NCBI RefSeq assembly: GCF_019393635.1
Contig: NC_057865.1
Span: forward strand, 303,099,885 to 303,163,884
DNA from: Dromiciops gliroides
Taxonomy: Eukaryota > Chordata > Mammalia > Microbiotheria > Microbiotheriidae
DNA: 64,000 nt
Direction of reading: 5' to 3'
Shown here: positions 45,715 through 56,463 of the stretch, in pieces
Layout of the letters: each line of letters starts with the position of its first letter
How positions within the stretch are numbered: position 1 is the first letter of the stretch
Position numbers and translations under genes: made by a program
Notes under the pieces: generated by a model
The model's database searches: none
What the model saw: the letters and a program-made list of their open reading frames with translations, nothing else
What the model was told of the DNA's origin: nothing

Positions 45715-46060
45715 TTATACCTTCTTTTCCATTTGGCCAATTTGGCTTTTCAAGCTATTGACTTATTATTCATGACTCTCTTTCATGACTCTCACTTCTC
45801 TTTTTATTTTTCCTCTGCCTTTCTTACTTTTCTCTCTACCTCTCCTTATCTTCAAAGTCCTTTTTGAGTGCTTCTATGGCCTGAGACCAATTTATATTTT
45901 TCTTGGAAGCTTTGGATGTAGGAGCCCTGATGTTGCTATCCTCTTCTGAGGGTACACCTCGATCTTCCTTGTCACTAAAGAAACTTTCTATGGTCTTCAC
46001 CTTCCTCTGTCTGCTCAATCTTAAAATGGGACACTACTTCCAGGATGTAGTCCCACTGAG
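45715..46060 (-). mobile_element. L1 ORF1 N-terminal fragment
   Basis: The minus strand reads SRQRKVKTIESFFSDKEDRG, then SKASKKNINWSQAIEALKKD, the L1 ORF1 N-terminus and coiled-coil start. Confidence 0.8.
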
Positions 46061-46084
46061 CCCATGGTTTATATATATATATAT

Positions 46085-47281
46085 ATATTAATTAATAAAG
46101 TATTTTATTTTTTCCCATTACATGTAAAGATAGTTCTCAACTTTTGTTTATATAAGCTTTCCAATTTCAGATTTTTCTCCCACCCTCCCCTCCCTCCCCC
46201 CTCCCCTAGACAGCAGGTAATCTGATATAGGTTATATATATATATATATATATACACACATAATAACATTAATCCTATTTCTGCTTTAGTCATGTTATAA
46301 GAGAAAAATCAGAGCAATGATGAAAAACCTCAAAATAGAAAAAACAACAACACCAAAAACAAAAGAAATAGTATGGTTCATTCAGCATACTCCACAGTTC
46401 TTTTTTTTTCCCCCCTGGATTTAGAGATCCTCTTCTATCATGAGTTCCCTGGAACTCTTCTGCACCATCGCATTGGTGAGAAGAATATAGTCCATCACAG
46501 TAGATCAACACTCAGTGTTGATGATACTGTGTACAATGTTCTTCTTGTTCTGCTCATCTCACTCATCATCAGCCCACGCAAGATCCTCCAGGTTTCTCTG
46601 AACTCCTCCTGCTCATCATTTCTTACAGCACAATAGTATTCCATTGTATTCATATACCACAACTTGTCCAGCCATTCCCCAGTTGATGGGCATCCCCTCA
46701 ACTTCCACTTCCTTGCCACCACATAAAGAGCAGTTATCGATATTTTTGTACATGTGGGTCCCTTTCCCCTTTCCCCTTTCCAAGATTTCTTTGGGAAAAA
46801 GACCCAAAAGTGGTATTGCTGGGTCAAAGGGTATGCACAGCTTTATCGCCCTTTGGGCATAATTCCAAATTGCTGTCCAGAATGGTTGGATCAGTTCACA
46901 GCTCCACCAACAATGCATTAGTGTTCCAATTTTCCCACACCTTCTCCAACATTGATTATTTTCCTTTTTTGTCATTTTAGCCAATCTGATAGGTGTCAGG
47001 TGGTACCTCAGAGTTGTTTTAATTTGAATCTCTCTAATCATTAGAGATTTAGAGCATTTTTTCATATGGGAATAGATAGCTTTGGTTTCTTCATCAGAAA
47101 ACTGCCTGTTCATATCCCTTGACCATTTCTCAATTGGGGAATGACTTGGATTCTTATGAATTTGATTGAATTCCCTATCTATTTTAGAGATGAGGCCTTT
47201 ATCAGAAGTACTGGCCACAAAAATGGTTTTCCAGCTTTCTGCCTCCCTTCTAATTTTGGATGCATTGCTTCTGTTTGTACC
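46085..47281 (-). mobile_element. LINE-1 3' end, relatively well kept
   Basis: On the minus strand the ORF2 C-terminus is open for over 200 codons (46616-47296). It includes CWRRCGKIGTLMHC (zinc-knuckle-like) and IPFDPAIPLLGLFPKEI. The ORF2 end and a 3'-UTR with C/T tract (46180-46210) follow. The left edge is an (AT)n/T-rich tail. It abuts a retroviral fragment at 47281. Confidence 0.9.
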
Positions 47282-48062
47282 ATGGTTAATATTCATGGGA
47301 ATGTTTTGACTAAATTTGAGCTCTAGTGATTGTAATTTTTCTTCTCTCCATTACTAATATTGTCGCATGGCATTTCCTCATAAAACTCTGGAAAGAGAAA
47401 AGATTGTAGCCAATATTGCCCACTAGGCCATGTGCTCAGAGGTATGCTCTCTTTGCTAGAAATGACCTGAGTTCAGAAAGATTTTGACCAGTCTTTGAAA
47501 TCAGGTCAGCAGAAACTGCCTCCCATGTAGGATGCTGCAAAATATATCTGCAGAAGCATCCTGGCACCAGTGCTTTCAGGTCAAGGCATTTAAAAGTCAG
47601 TACAATGCCCCTAAAGCGTGTCAATACTGTGAAAAACAAGGACACTTGTTGAGATAATGTAGAATTAGAAAGCAGGAACTTAGGCAGGCAATGACTGAGA
47701 GTCTTAAAGATTTTTTTCAGGGGAAATAGGAATAATTATGGAAACTTTTACCAAAGAGGAAACAACCAACCCTATCAGGGAGGTACAGAAGGACAGAATC
47801 AGAATCAGGGTAACTTTAGAATCCCTCAGAGAGAGACACAGAAATGATGTACAGGGGAGGAATGGACAATAGACATGGAAAGTTTCATGTTTCCAGACCC
47901 TGAATATATTAACTCTCTTATACCAATCCATTCTCCTCCCCAGAGTAACAAACTCCCTGTGACTTTCAAAGTTGGGGACACAAATTATGATTGCTTATTA
48001 TATACTGGAGCCTCTAAGTCAGTCTTAATGAGTAAAGCAGACCCTGGATGCAATACTATTGG
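47282..48062 (+). mobile_element. Second retroviral gag-protease fragment
   Basis: It is related to 6230-7130 of the provirus, with the same order. The pre-nucleocapsid text is followed by a CCHC knuckle region (CQYCEKQGHLL, about 47615-47650), a basic tail, and the start of a protease-like domain with VGDTNYDCLL and a TGAS motif at about 47970-48025. It is a broken fossil without its own LTRs identified, and a SINE follows at once. Confidence 0.8.
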
Positions 48063-48212
48063 ATTTTTTTTTTTGGTGAGGCAATTGGGGTTAAGTGACT
48101 TGCCCAGGGTCACACAGCTAGTACATGTTAAGTGTCTGAGGCCAGATTTGAACTCAGATACTCCTGACTCCAGGGCCGGTGCTCTATCCACTGTGCCACC
48201 CAGCTGCCCCAT
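48063..48212 (-). mobile_element. SINE inserted in the retroviral fragment
   Basis: This is a reverse WSINE1-type copy with T-run, TTGGGGTTAAGTGACTTGCC and GTGCCACCCAGCTGCCCC. Confidence 0.92.
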
Positions 48213-48720
48213 GCCTGGCCTTTCTTAAGGCCAGCGCAGAGTCAGGAGAATTTCAGAGGAAATGTAGTTGGACCTTGGACTGTGAATAGAGACAATTAGA
48301 GATTGACACCACATCTACCTGAAAGCCTTCCCTTCAGAGGGCTTGTCCTCGGTATCCTGACTTCAGCACGTACTGCTCACGGACCACCCTCAAGTCCAGT
48401 CAACCAATAGATTTGAATGATGCTGCCAATGAGCTTGGAGCAGTGTGGAAGGGCTGCCTCAACTCTGAACCCGCAGGAAGCTTCCTCTCAGACAGGCTGG
48501 GGCTCTCTCCCTTGGCCTGGAATTCAGAGGAGGTGGCCACGCTGAGCTATTGCTCCTTTCTGACCTTTCTGAGCCATGTGCTACCTCTTTACTACTATTT
48601 AATATGTTCTAATAAATGCTCAATGCCCCAAACTGGTGCTATAGCCTCTAATTTCTAAGTAACAATATATCAGAAACCCCAGCTAAATTCCCTAAAACTT
48701 GGGACATAGGTAGGACACCC
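48213..48720 (+). mobile_element. Possible LTR remnant
   Basis: It has a promoter-less GC-moderate body and an AATAAA-type signal (GTTCTAATAAATGCTC, about 48606) some 100 bp before an ill-defined right end. There is no coding frame of note. The assignment rests on layout only. Confidence 0.35.
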
Positions 48721-48924
48721 CATAAAGTCTGAAATGACACATATTCTTGTGAAAAAAATTTAACATATGCAAAGCATTTAAAAACTTAAAATTATATGTA
48801 AATGCTAGGTACTATTCATAAGCAGTGAATAAATGATGACTTAGAATGCAAAACAGTAGTCAAATTCTTATAGACAAAGTGAAGACCAACTGGTAGACAG
48901 AGGTACTAGCAGGTCATAAAATGA

Positions 48925-49155
48925 TGTTGGGGTGTGTAGGTGTGTTGGCTGTGTTGGAATGTATAAAGGTGTATAAGCATGTTAGCATTTGTTGAGGCAT
49001 GTTGGCATGTAAAGGTGCATGCACTGGCATACTGGTGTATATAGGCATGTGTAGACATATTACTGTGTTGACACATGTCGGCATGTGTAGGCATGTTGAG
49101 ATGTATAGGGGTCTTAGTGTGTAGGCATGTTAGCATGTGTTGGCATGTTGACGTC
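48925..49155 (+). repeat. Degenerate GTRTRGGCATGTT minisatellite
   Basis: Repeats of GGCATGT, GTGTAGGCATGTT and TTAGCATGTG occur over 230 bp with irregular spacing. Confidence 0.75.
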
Positions 49156-49284
49156 GTTCGTGGCAGTGGCACCATCTTTGTCGTCTGGGTTTATATGGAT
49201 TTTAAAATATTTTGCAAATCTCAAAGAACTGTTTGGAGAATCGAATCACAAGAGATACCTCAAGTTCAGATCTGTTTGACTCTG

Positions 49285-49565
49285 AGGTCAACAATTTATT
49301 ATATCATTCCTTTATACCTGACTGTTATGATTTGTCATATGACAAACCTTCACACAGTTGAAAATTTTCATCATGTTGCTCTTATCAGGCTAAACATTGC
49401 TAGTTCCTTCAATCCACCTCTGTTTTGCTGTTTCCAGTACCCTCCACATTCTGGTCATTCTCATTGAGGCACATTCCCATTTTCCAATGTCCTTTCTAAA
49501 ATATGGCCCCACAACAGTAATAAAGCTCTATTCTGGGGCTGTCTTTCCTCTTTTCTTTTATGTTC
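49285..49565. mobile_element. CR1/L3-like LINE 3' fragment (old)
   Basis: CAGGCTAAACATTGCTAG, CACATTCTGGTCATTCTCAT, TCCAATGTCCTTTCTAAAAT and AATAAAGCTCTATTCTGGGG resemble the conserved 3' region of CR1/L3 LINEs. The copy is diverged and I do not fix its strand. Confidence 0.5.
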
Positions 49566-50279
49566 TCGTGCTATTAAATCCAAAGGCAACTCCGAGGCAT
49601 ATGAATACAGAGAAAATGCCAGAAGCTGTTTATGTGGTATAAATCATACATATTAGGATATATTGAAAAACCATTAGCCTGTTGATCCTTGCTTTGTTTT
49701 GTTGTAAATGATGAAATAAAGATGCCTGGAGAACTTTCCCTACAAAGCCTGTGAAATCAAAATAGAATGCTAACAGAGGAGTGGAAAGAAAATTTAGAGG
49801 TTATCTTGTTGATTGTCTTTCATAGCTTCTTTCTGCAATACCCCTAATAATTAATCGTCCTTCCTCTGTTTTACTAGAGTAGAATTTGCTATGTCACAGT
49901 TAGTTTATCTTATTGTAAGAGATCTAACAATTATAAAATTCTTAGTTGCCTTGAACCCAAAACAGCCCAATCGGTCTAGTTCTATCCTCTGAAGGTCCAC
50001 AGAATAGAGCTATTCCTTCTTTGATGTGAAAGTTTTTTGAATAACCGAATTTTATTTTGCTTCATACTTATAACTTCCTTACCAAAACTAAACTTTTAAT
50101 TTTATTTTTTCAAGTGGTCCTTGTACAACATGTGTTTTGGTTCCTACATTATCCTAAAGGATTCCTTTGGTATTTCTGAGCTTGCCCATGTCTCTATTAA
50201 AATTCAGCCTAACAGCTTAAATATTTATGAATAGAAGAATCTCTTTTCTTTATAATATATTTTAGAGCAAGGAAAACTA
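49566..50279. other. Unassigned AT-rich interval
   Basis: I see no gene or repeat that I can name. It may be single-copy sequence left of the 7.5-kb duplication. Confidence 0.4.
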
Positions 50280-50622
50280 TTTTGAAGTGGTGGGCAACAT
50301 TTTATTAAAAAGAAATGTAAGCAAAACACGCATGCACACAACATAGAATGATCAAGGAAAAAAGTGCAAAGTATAACAGTATAACAGAACATTCACTTTT
50401 TTTTGAAACAGTAACTATGGCTAAAGTGTGACAGGCACAATAAGTTACAGCAACAGCAATAGATGAACCATCAAGAGCGGTCCCACAGCCCTACCTAGAA
50501 TTTTCAGTTGCTAACTTCTTCCACAAAGAGGAAAGAAATAGGATGACAGTGCTTCCTTCCCTTTCACACCAACTTCCAAAAAGGAAACCACATTACTCAC
50601 CTAGAGGAGACTGACAAAAGAG
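50280..50622 (-). promoter_or_regulatory. 3' flank of retrogene 1 with conserved splice donor
   Basis: It is shared with 57880-58231. On the minus strand a consensus donor (CTAG|GTGAGTAATG, boundary 50601/50600) lies about 22 bases after the stop codon. The equivalent site at 58209 reads TGG|GTGAGTAACG. It may mark a 3'-UTR intron, or an exon end inherited from an older gene structure. Confidence 0.4.
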
Positions 50623-52410
50623 CTAAGGAAATATTGTCTTTGTCTCCTCTGTGTAGTTTAGGTTAGGACTCTGCTCATCCCAATTTCTGTACTGTCCTCT
50701 ACTTCTAACTCTGCCTTGTTCTGGCTGGGCTCTGATCTTTCTTCTAACAACAGGCCCACCTCCTAGATAATCAGGGGCAAGGGGAGCAGTTGTACCTCTC
50801 TGGGGAGGGTCCATCCCGGGTCTTGACCCAGGGCCAGAGAGAAAGCGGGACCTGGATATGTGGGCGTATTGCTCCTTATAGGAAGGAGTACTGGTTATTG
50901 ATGGCTCTGGATTGAACCCCATCCTCCTGGGCACTCCCTCTACCCATTCCATTCCTTTTAGCCTCCGGGGAGCCTCAACATAGCTGGTGAGGGTAACATA
51001 GTTGAAGGATTCAGACTTCAGGGGAATAGGGTAGACACTGAAATGCGCCAGCACATTAAAGAGTGTCTGGAACAAGAAGTATAGCACCCGGCACTGACCA
51101 GACTCATTCAGGGACATAAGAAGGTGCTTGGCCCTGCCCTGGAAGTTTAACGTAAGGACATAATCTCCCAGACTCGTCTGGCTTTTACGTACCAGGTAGA
51201 CACCGTGATTGCCAACACCCTCTGTCAGCACTAGCTGGGCAGCTTGGAGTCGAGGGAGGTCCCCATGGAACCAAGGGTACTCTGAAAGGAGGTCATCCCT
51301 ATGACCTCCATGTGACTGTCCCTGACAGAAGAACCACGAACCTGTGGTGTCTGGAGCATAAGGGGCTGGACGGGGATTTGTTTTCCCCGCTGGGGGCCCC
51401 ATTTTAATGGGGAATCGGGGAGACACCTCAGGGGGTATCAGTTCTGTTGAGACATAATCGGAGGCAGAGCTGGGGGAGACAGAAGCTGAGGGATGGTCTG
51501 AGAGGCCCCCACAGGCCCCCTGAGGCAGGTCCTCATTGCTCTCCCTAGGTCCCAAGGGCAGCTCCTGTCTGTGCATTGTCCCTGCCCCATCCTTTAAGGG
51601 TCCTCCTGCCCTACTTCGTGTCTCCATCTCAAAGCTTTCCCCAGGGGATGCCCCATGGCTAGTTGACCCCTCACTGATGCTATCACCCCCATCAGAGGAG
51701 TGGGAGTTGCTGTTTTCACCCAGGACAGGTGGCCCAGAGGCCGAGCTCTCCAAGGGTCCCCCTCCCCTACTTATTATCACCATCTCAAAGCTTTCCCCAG
51801 GGGATGCCCCACACTTAGTTGGCCCCTCACTGGCGCTACCACCCCCACCCAGGCCAGGTGGCCCTGAGGCAGAGGTGTCCAAAGGTCCCACTGCAGAGGG
51901 GGGTTCACCCGCTCCCCGCCACTGGAAGATCCCTCGGACTGAGCAGCCAAATGAGTGGAGGGAGAAGCGTTTTTTCACCTGAGGCTTTGACGAGTTTGAA
52001 GTCATCGAGGAAGGGAGAGGGCCAGCCAGGTCTTCAGAGGATCGAGAACGACCCCACACAGTCAGAGGCTCACTGTTCCCACAGCTCTGCAGGGAAGGAC
52101 CACTTGATGGGGTTTCCTCACCAAGACTAAGGCGCATCCGACCAGATGATAAAAGGGAACCCGAGGCCCGGGCTACCTCCTCCTCAAAGTGCTGCAAGAA
52201 GAGCAGAGCAAAACATCGGGAGAAGGCTGCCTCATCCCCAGAGTACTGGAGATGGGAAGCCCAGTAGAGGTGGAAGCGTTGTGCACAGTCCAGGGCTGCT
52301 TCCCGAGCCTGGGATTCACAGAACTCCTCCCAACCTGGGGAAGGTGGTGGTGATGGGAGAGGGTGAGGAGAAGGGGCAGCGCCATCCTCAGGGGAAGGGG
52401 CACCATTCAT
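50623..52410 (-). CDS. SH2B1: SH2B1-derived retrogene 1 (PH-less SH2 adaptor)
   Basis: This is an intronless frame of 595 codons that reads as a spliced-message copy of SH2B1, the adaptor that links JAK2 and receptor tyrosine kinases to downstream signalling. It opens with [10 protein letters not shown], the SH2B1 N-terminus, so the start is secure. Residues 26-85 match the phenylalanine-zipper dimerisation domain ([27 protein letters not shown]). Residues 121-135 ([15 protein letters not shown]) and the basic patch at 141-160 ([10 protein letters not shown]) also match SH2B1. The PH domain is absent: text from before it (GGPLKDGAG, 269-277) joins text from after it ([12 protein letters not shown]). 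Residues 378-478 form an SH2 domain (YPWFHG; YLVRKS with Arg408, the phosphotyrosine-binding residue). Residues 479-595 are a tail I do not recognise. A segment around ASPGESFEM is duplicated (about 175-268). A cytoplasmic, dimeric, possibly dominant-negative adaptor is my inference. Expression is unproven. Confidence 0.85.
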   Translation of the reverse strand: MNGAPSPEDGAAPSPHPLPSPPPSPGWEEFCESQAREAALDCAQRFHLYWASHLQYSGDEAAFSRCFALLFLQHFEEEVARASGSLLSSGRMRLSLGEETPSSGPSLQSCGNSEPLTVWGRSRSSEDLAGPLPSSMTSNSSKPQVKKRFSLHSFGCSVRGIFQWRGAGEPPSAVGPLDTSASGPPGLGGGGSASEGPTKCGASPGESFEMVIISRGGGPLESSASGPPVLGENSNSHSSDGGDSISEGSTSHGASPGESFEMETRSRAGGPLKDGAGTMHRQELPLGPRESNEDLPQGACGGLSDHPSASVSPSSASDYVSTELIPPEVSPRFPIKMGPPAGKTNPRPAPYAPDTTGSWFFCQGQSHGGHRDDLLSEYPWFHGDLPRLQAAQLVLTEGVGNHGVYLVRKSQTSLGDYVLTLNFQGRAKHLLMSLNESGQCRVLYFLFQTLFNVLAHFSVYPIPLKSESFNYVTLTSYVEAPRRLKGMEWVEGVPRRMGFNPEPSITSTPSYKEQYAHISRSRFLSGPGSRPGMDPPQRGTTAPLAPDYLGGGPVVRRKIRAQPEQGRVRSRGQYRNWDEQSPNLNYTEETKTIFP

Positions 52411-52536
52411 GATGAGCCAGATGAGATGGAGAGTCCAGGATCTGTTGAGGGGTCTGAGGAAGAAGACCCTTAACCCTAAATTGGGACAGAGAAGAGGATA
52501 AGAACAGTGTAGAAATCTGTAAAAATATATCCTTCC
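52411..52536 (-). promoter_or_regulatory. 5' flank of retrogene 1
   Basis: About 125 bases upstream of the start codon match the same position in retrogene 2, so the duplicated unit extends past the ATG. Part of it probably is parental 5'-UTR. No TATA box or CpG island is visible. Confidence 0.4.
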
Positions 52537-52621
52537 TGGCAGCAGCTAGGTGGCACAGTGGATAAAGTACTCGCCCTGATTTCAGGAAGACCTGAGTTCA
52601 AATCTGCCCTCAGACACTTGA
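52537..52621 (+). mobile_element. Truncated SINE upstream of retrogene 1
   Basis: It contains the WSINE1-type head and middle (GGCAGCAGCTAGGTGGCACA to CCTCAGACACTTGA) but no tail. In retrogene 2 a few SINE bases (CAGCTAGGTGG) stand at the equivalent place. Confidence 0.8.
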
Positions 52622-52689
52622 TGCGAACATGAGAGGGAGGATGGTAAAGAAAAAGGACTTACTTGAGGTCAAAAATCTGACTTGAATCC

Positions 52690-53826
52690 CTGTTCTGGTG
52701 GGTGACTATAAATAAAAATGTGGCTTGGCTAAATTACATTTATTACAACCAACAGAGGTTTATAAATTATACAAGAGATGCCATGAGAGGCATGTCCCAA
52801 CAACTGGATGCTATCAGCTGGGTGGCCTGGGAAAACAGAAAGGTGTTAGACATGCTCCCAGCAGAGCCAGGAGGAGTCTGTGTGATGTTATGTGGTGACC
52901 GTTGTATATTTATCCCTAATAATAGAGCCCCAGTTGGGTCCATTACCCAAGCATTGAAAGGGCCCATGGCCCTATCTGAGGAAGTGGCTAGAAATTCAGG
53001 AGTGGATACAAGGGCTTGGATAAGTTGGTTAGACTCTTTGTTTACTGGTCCCTAGTCTAGGGTGAGCTCCATGGTAATAGTGAATTTTAGGGTCCTTCTC
53101 ATACTTCCTGTTCAGTCCCTTGCTTTATAGACTCGGCACAATGTACAATCCAACTGATGCAGCTGACACTGACCCAACGGTTCACAGAGAAAGGAGAAAA
53201 GACCCCGATCCTGAAACTTCAGAAAGGAGAGACCAGTGATGATCTGGACTTAAACCAGCAGGCTGCCAATCATTGGGAAAAGGAAGCAAGCCAGTGACTC
53301 AAGTACAGTGTGTGCTCTCTGAGTAAAAGAGCAAGGGAAGGGCAGCTAGGTGGTGCAGTGGATAGAGCACCGGCCCTGGATTCAGGACGACCTGAGTTCA
53401 AATCTGACCTCAGACACTTAACACTTACTAGCTGTGTGACCCTGGGCAAGTCACTTAACCCCAATTGCCTCACTAAAAAAAAAAAAAAAAAGAGGAAGGG
53501 GGATTGAGTCAGTTCTGACTCTGAGGCTGGGGTCTGGAAAGTTCCCAACCCCCAGTCCCTTTTATGGTTAGACCAATCTGTCCATATTCCATCCTGTTGC
53601 TAAAACACACAGCCCTCCCCCTTGTTCTGTGGCCAAGCAGGAGAGCTGTCTCCTGTTAGTGCAGACCCACCCTGATGCTACCTCTCCCTGCTTGCATTCC
53701 CAAGCCCTAGCTCCTGGGACCAGCTCCTGATATCATCTCTCCCTTCTTCCCCCTTGTCCCCTCTGCTTGACTTGGTGGTCTCCTCGAATTATTTGGGTAA
53801 ACTGAGGCAATTGTCCCATACATCAG
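52690..53826 (+). mobile_element. Retroviral env transmembrane fragment with 3' LTR
   Basis: The plus strand at 52702-53055 reads as a retroviral envelope transmembrane subunit. It includes an immunosuppressive-domain-like segment (ENRKVLDMLPAEPGGVC), a following Cys-rich loop and the FIPNN motif. It lacks the surface subunit and the rest of the provirus. It is followed at about 53300-53826 by an LTR related to the solo LTR at 62240-62812 (CTGAGGCTGGGGTCTGGAAA, CAAATTATTTGGGTAAACTG-type end), itself split by a SINE. It is a fossil and lies head-to-head with retrogene 1. The exact LTR start is uncertain. Confidence 0.75.
53338..53495 (+). mobile_element. SINE inside the LTR
   Basis: This is a near-consensus WSINE1-type copy with a long A tail. 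Confidence 0.93.
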
Positions 53827-53990
53827 TAACAGAGTCCCAGTAGTAAAATTGACTGGGCCTCCCGTGGCTTTAGATGCAAGCAGCTCCAGTGCTTATTTAG
53901 GGTAACTGTGGCTTTAAATTCCACCATTTAAAAAAATTAAGAAAACTAATTAAAAAACATGACACCCCTCCCCCAACAAACAAACAAAAA
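53827..53990. repeat. Dispersed repeat R, copy 1
   Basis: It shares AGTAAAATTGACTGGGC and CAAGCAGCTCCAG with 57590-57700 and 61110-61220. It is a diverged repeat found beside each L1 or retroviral fragment here. Confidence 0.45.
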
Positions 53991-55795
53991 ACGGAGAAAC
54001 TTCCAGTGCCAAAATGGCCAAAAATGAGGAAGTGAGGAAGTAACCCCCAGAGGTTCTCCCAAATTTCCCCTCCAAAGTGACTTAAAACTGCCTCTGAATC
54101 CCTCCAGGGGTAGGGAAGCAGCCCACCAGTTGGGCAGGAAAGGTCTGTCTTACCTGGGAGGGAGGGAGGTGAGGTCCAGGAGTAGGAATAGGAACAGCAG
54201 CAGCAGCAGCAGCTTCTGGCCTCACAGCAGGGGGCCTGAGGCAGGGCTTTTAGCCTGGGCAATTCACCTGCAAGGCTCCACCCCCCTGCAAACCAGCAGC
54301 TCCCTAGGCAGGTGAGCAGTCTGGGCAGCAGTGTAGGGACCCTCACCAGGCACCAGGGAGGTGGCCTACTGACCAGTAGTGAAGCCCTGCCGAAAACTGG
54401 TAAACCGCAAGTTCCCACCCCTGTGACCGTCCAGCAGAGAGACCTTTTCCAGGGCAAACTAGCAACAGGGGACCCCACCCCCCAGCATATTACAACAAAA
54501 TGACCTTTCCAGGGCCTGCTAGCAGAGCATTGATCACCATAGCAAAATTAGGCAGACTGGAAACAAAATTACTCCCCCCCACCCCCAGGGCCTGCTAATA
54601 GAAAGACCCTGCTAACAGAGCAATCCAGCAGCAGGGGCCCAGCCTTGGGGCAGAACAACAGCAAGATCACTCCTCCAGGGCTGGCCACTAGAAAGACTTT
54701 GTTAACTTTAGCAACTTAGAAAAAGCAAGCAGCTAAGACTTGAAGTACAGTGAAAACCTAGAAAGACCCAGAGCCTCAGCACAAAAACCAGGGACAGTTT
54801 AGGAATAGTGCCCTACTTGAATAAAAATATCAAGTCACAAAAGAAGGCACAAAAATGAGCAAAAAAAGCCTGACTATTGATAGGGAAAATCAAGGCATAA
54901 ACACAGAGGAGGACAATAGTAAAAAAAAAAAATTGCTAGAGGTGAAGCTTCAAAGAAAAATGTAAATTGGTCTCAGGTCCAAAAATAATTCCTGTAAGAG
55001 CTTAAAAGGGATTTTGAAAATCAACTTAGAGCAGCAGAAGAAAAACTGGGGAAAGAAATAAAAGTAATGCAGGAGAAACATGAAAAAGAAATACAAAAAT
55101 TTCCTGAGGAAAATAACTCCCAAAAACCAGATTTAGCCAAATGGCTACAAAACTGTGCATACCCTTTGATTCAGCAGTACCACTGCTAGGTTTATATCAC
55201 AAAGATATCTGCCAAGAGAGAAAAAGATGTATTTGTACAAAAATTGTTATAACTGCTCTTTTTGTGGTGGCTAAGAATTGGAAATCAAAGGAATTCCCAT
55301 CCACTGAGGAACAGCTAAACAAACTGTGGCATATGAGGGGGATGTGCTATAAGAAATGACAAGCAGATTGACTTCAGAAAGGCCTGGAAAGTCATGTATG
55401 AAATGATGTCTAGTGAAGTGAGCAGAACCAAGAGAACATTGTGCACAGAGACAGCAATAAGGTTTGATGCAGCACCGTGAATGACTTGACTGTTCTCAAC
55501 AATACAGTGATCCAAGACAATCCCAAAGGACTATTGATGAAGTATACTACCCACTCCAAAGAAAGAACTGATATTGATGGAATAGACTGAAGCATGCTCT
55601 TTTCCACTTTCTTTCATTTTTTTTCCTTTGACTCAAGTCTGCTTGTACAAAGTGTCAAATATGGTCATGTTTTACATAACCATACATATATAACCTATGC
55701 CTGATTGCTTGCCACCTCAGGGAGGGGCGAGGGGAGGGAAGGAAAGAAGGATAAATATTGGAACCCAAAAGTACAAATAAAAATGTTTATTACCA
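53991..55795 (+). mobile_element. Internally deleted LINE-1 (copy 1)
   Basis: It has an L1 5'-UTR (CAAATTTCCCCTCCAAAGTG, the (CAG)n-like 54196-54212 stretch) and the ORF1 N-terminal coiled coil from about 54940 (ATTGGTCTCAGGTCCAAAA). It then jumps near 55138 to the ORF2 C-terminus (CIPFDSAVPLLGLYHKD) and runs through the 3'-UTR to about 55795. Most of ORF1 and nearly all of ORF2 are missing. The same junction occurs in copy 2 at about 63230. Confidence 0.85.
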
Positions 55796-56317
55796 AACAA
55801 AAGTCTAAGACCAAATCTAAGGCCTTCAGTGTACTTAGTATCCAAACTCTTTAAAACTAAGGCATTTGAAGCCAGCTGTGTGAATTCAGTAATCATTTTA
55901 CTTTTCAGTAATCATTTCTAAGACTGAAGCTTGGAGGGCCTGCAGGGTTTGTAGAATGCAAACATTTTCAAAAATCAATCAAAGCAAATATTTTAAAAAG
56001 GAGCCAAACACCTAACGTAACTGGAAGGTAACTGGAAATCTTGGGTCTGCAAGGGTCTAGTTATTATAAAGTGATCTCCAGAGTGGCCGGCTTAGAGGAC
56101 ATGCCCTACTAGTGAATATTGGGGAAGAGAATTCTTAGGGTGATTGATTTGAAATCACCAATAGGGTCATAAAAAGCCTCCAAGATATCCATTTAAAAAG
56201 TGTGTGTGTGTGTGTGTGTGTTAGGAGAAGATACTTTTTTTCATCACCAAAACTGCTGTGGCCAAAAAACATCTTGCAACCTACCCTAGCTTGCCCCCCT
56301 CCTTGCCTCCCTCCCTC
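55796..56317. repeat. Dispersed repeat R, copy 2, and unassigned DNA
   Basis: AATCTTGGGTCTGCAAGGGT and GGCTTAGAGGACATGCCC match 57475-57540 and 60975-61035. A short (TG)n lies at 56201-56222. No gene is seen. Confidence 0.45.
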
Positions 56318-56463
56318 CTTTTCTTTTTTTTTCGGGGCAATGAGGTTTAAATGACTTGCCCAGGGTCACACAGCTAGTAAATGTCAAGTGTCTCAGGCTG
56401 GATTTGAACTCAGGCCCTCCTGACTACAGGGCCAGTGCTTTATCCACTATGCCACCTAGCTGC
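56318..56463 (-). mobile_element. SINE
   Basis: This is a reverse WSINE1-type copy, T-run to GCCACCTAGCTGCG. Confidence 0.92.

Noticed and set aside
52702-53055. A living captured envelope gene (syncytin-type)
   Set aside because: Only part of the transmembrane subunit is present, without a surface subunit or signal peptide. It is treated as a fossil.
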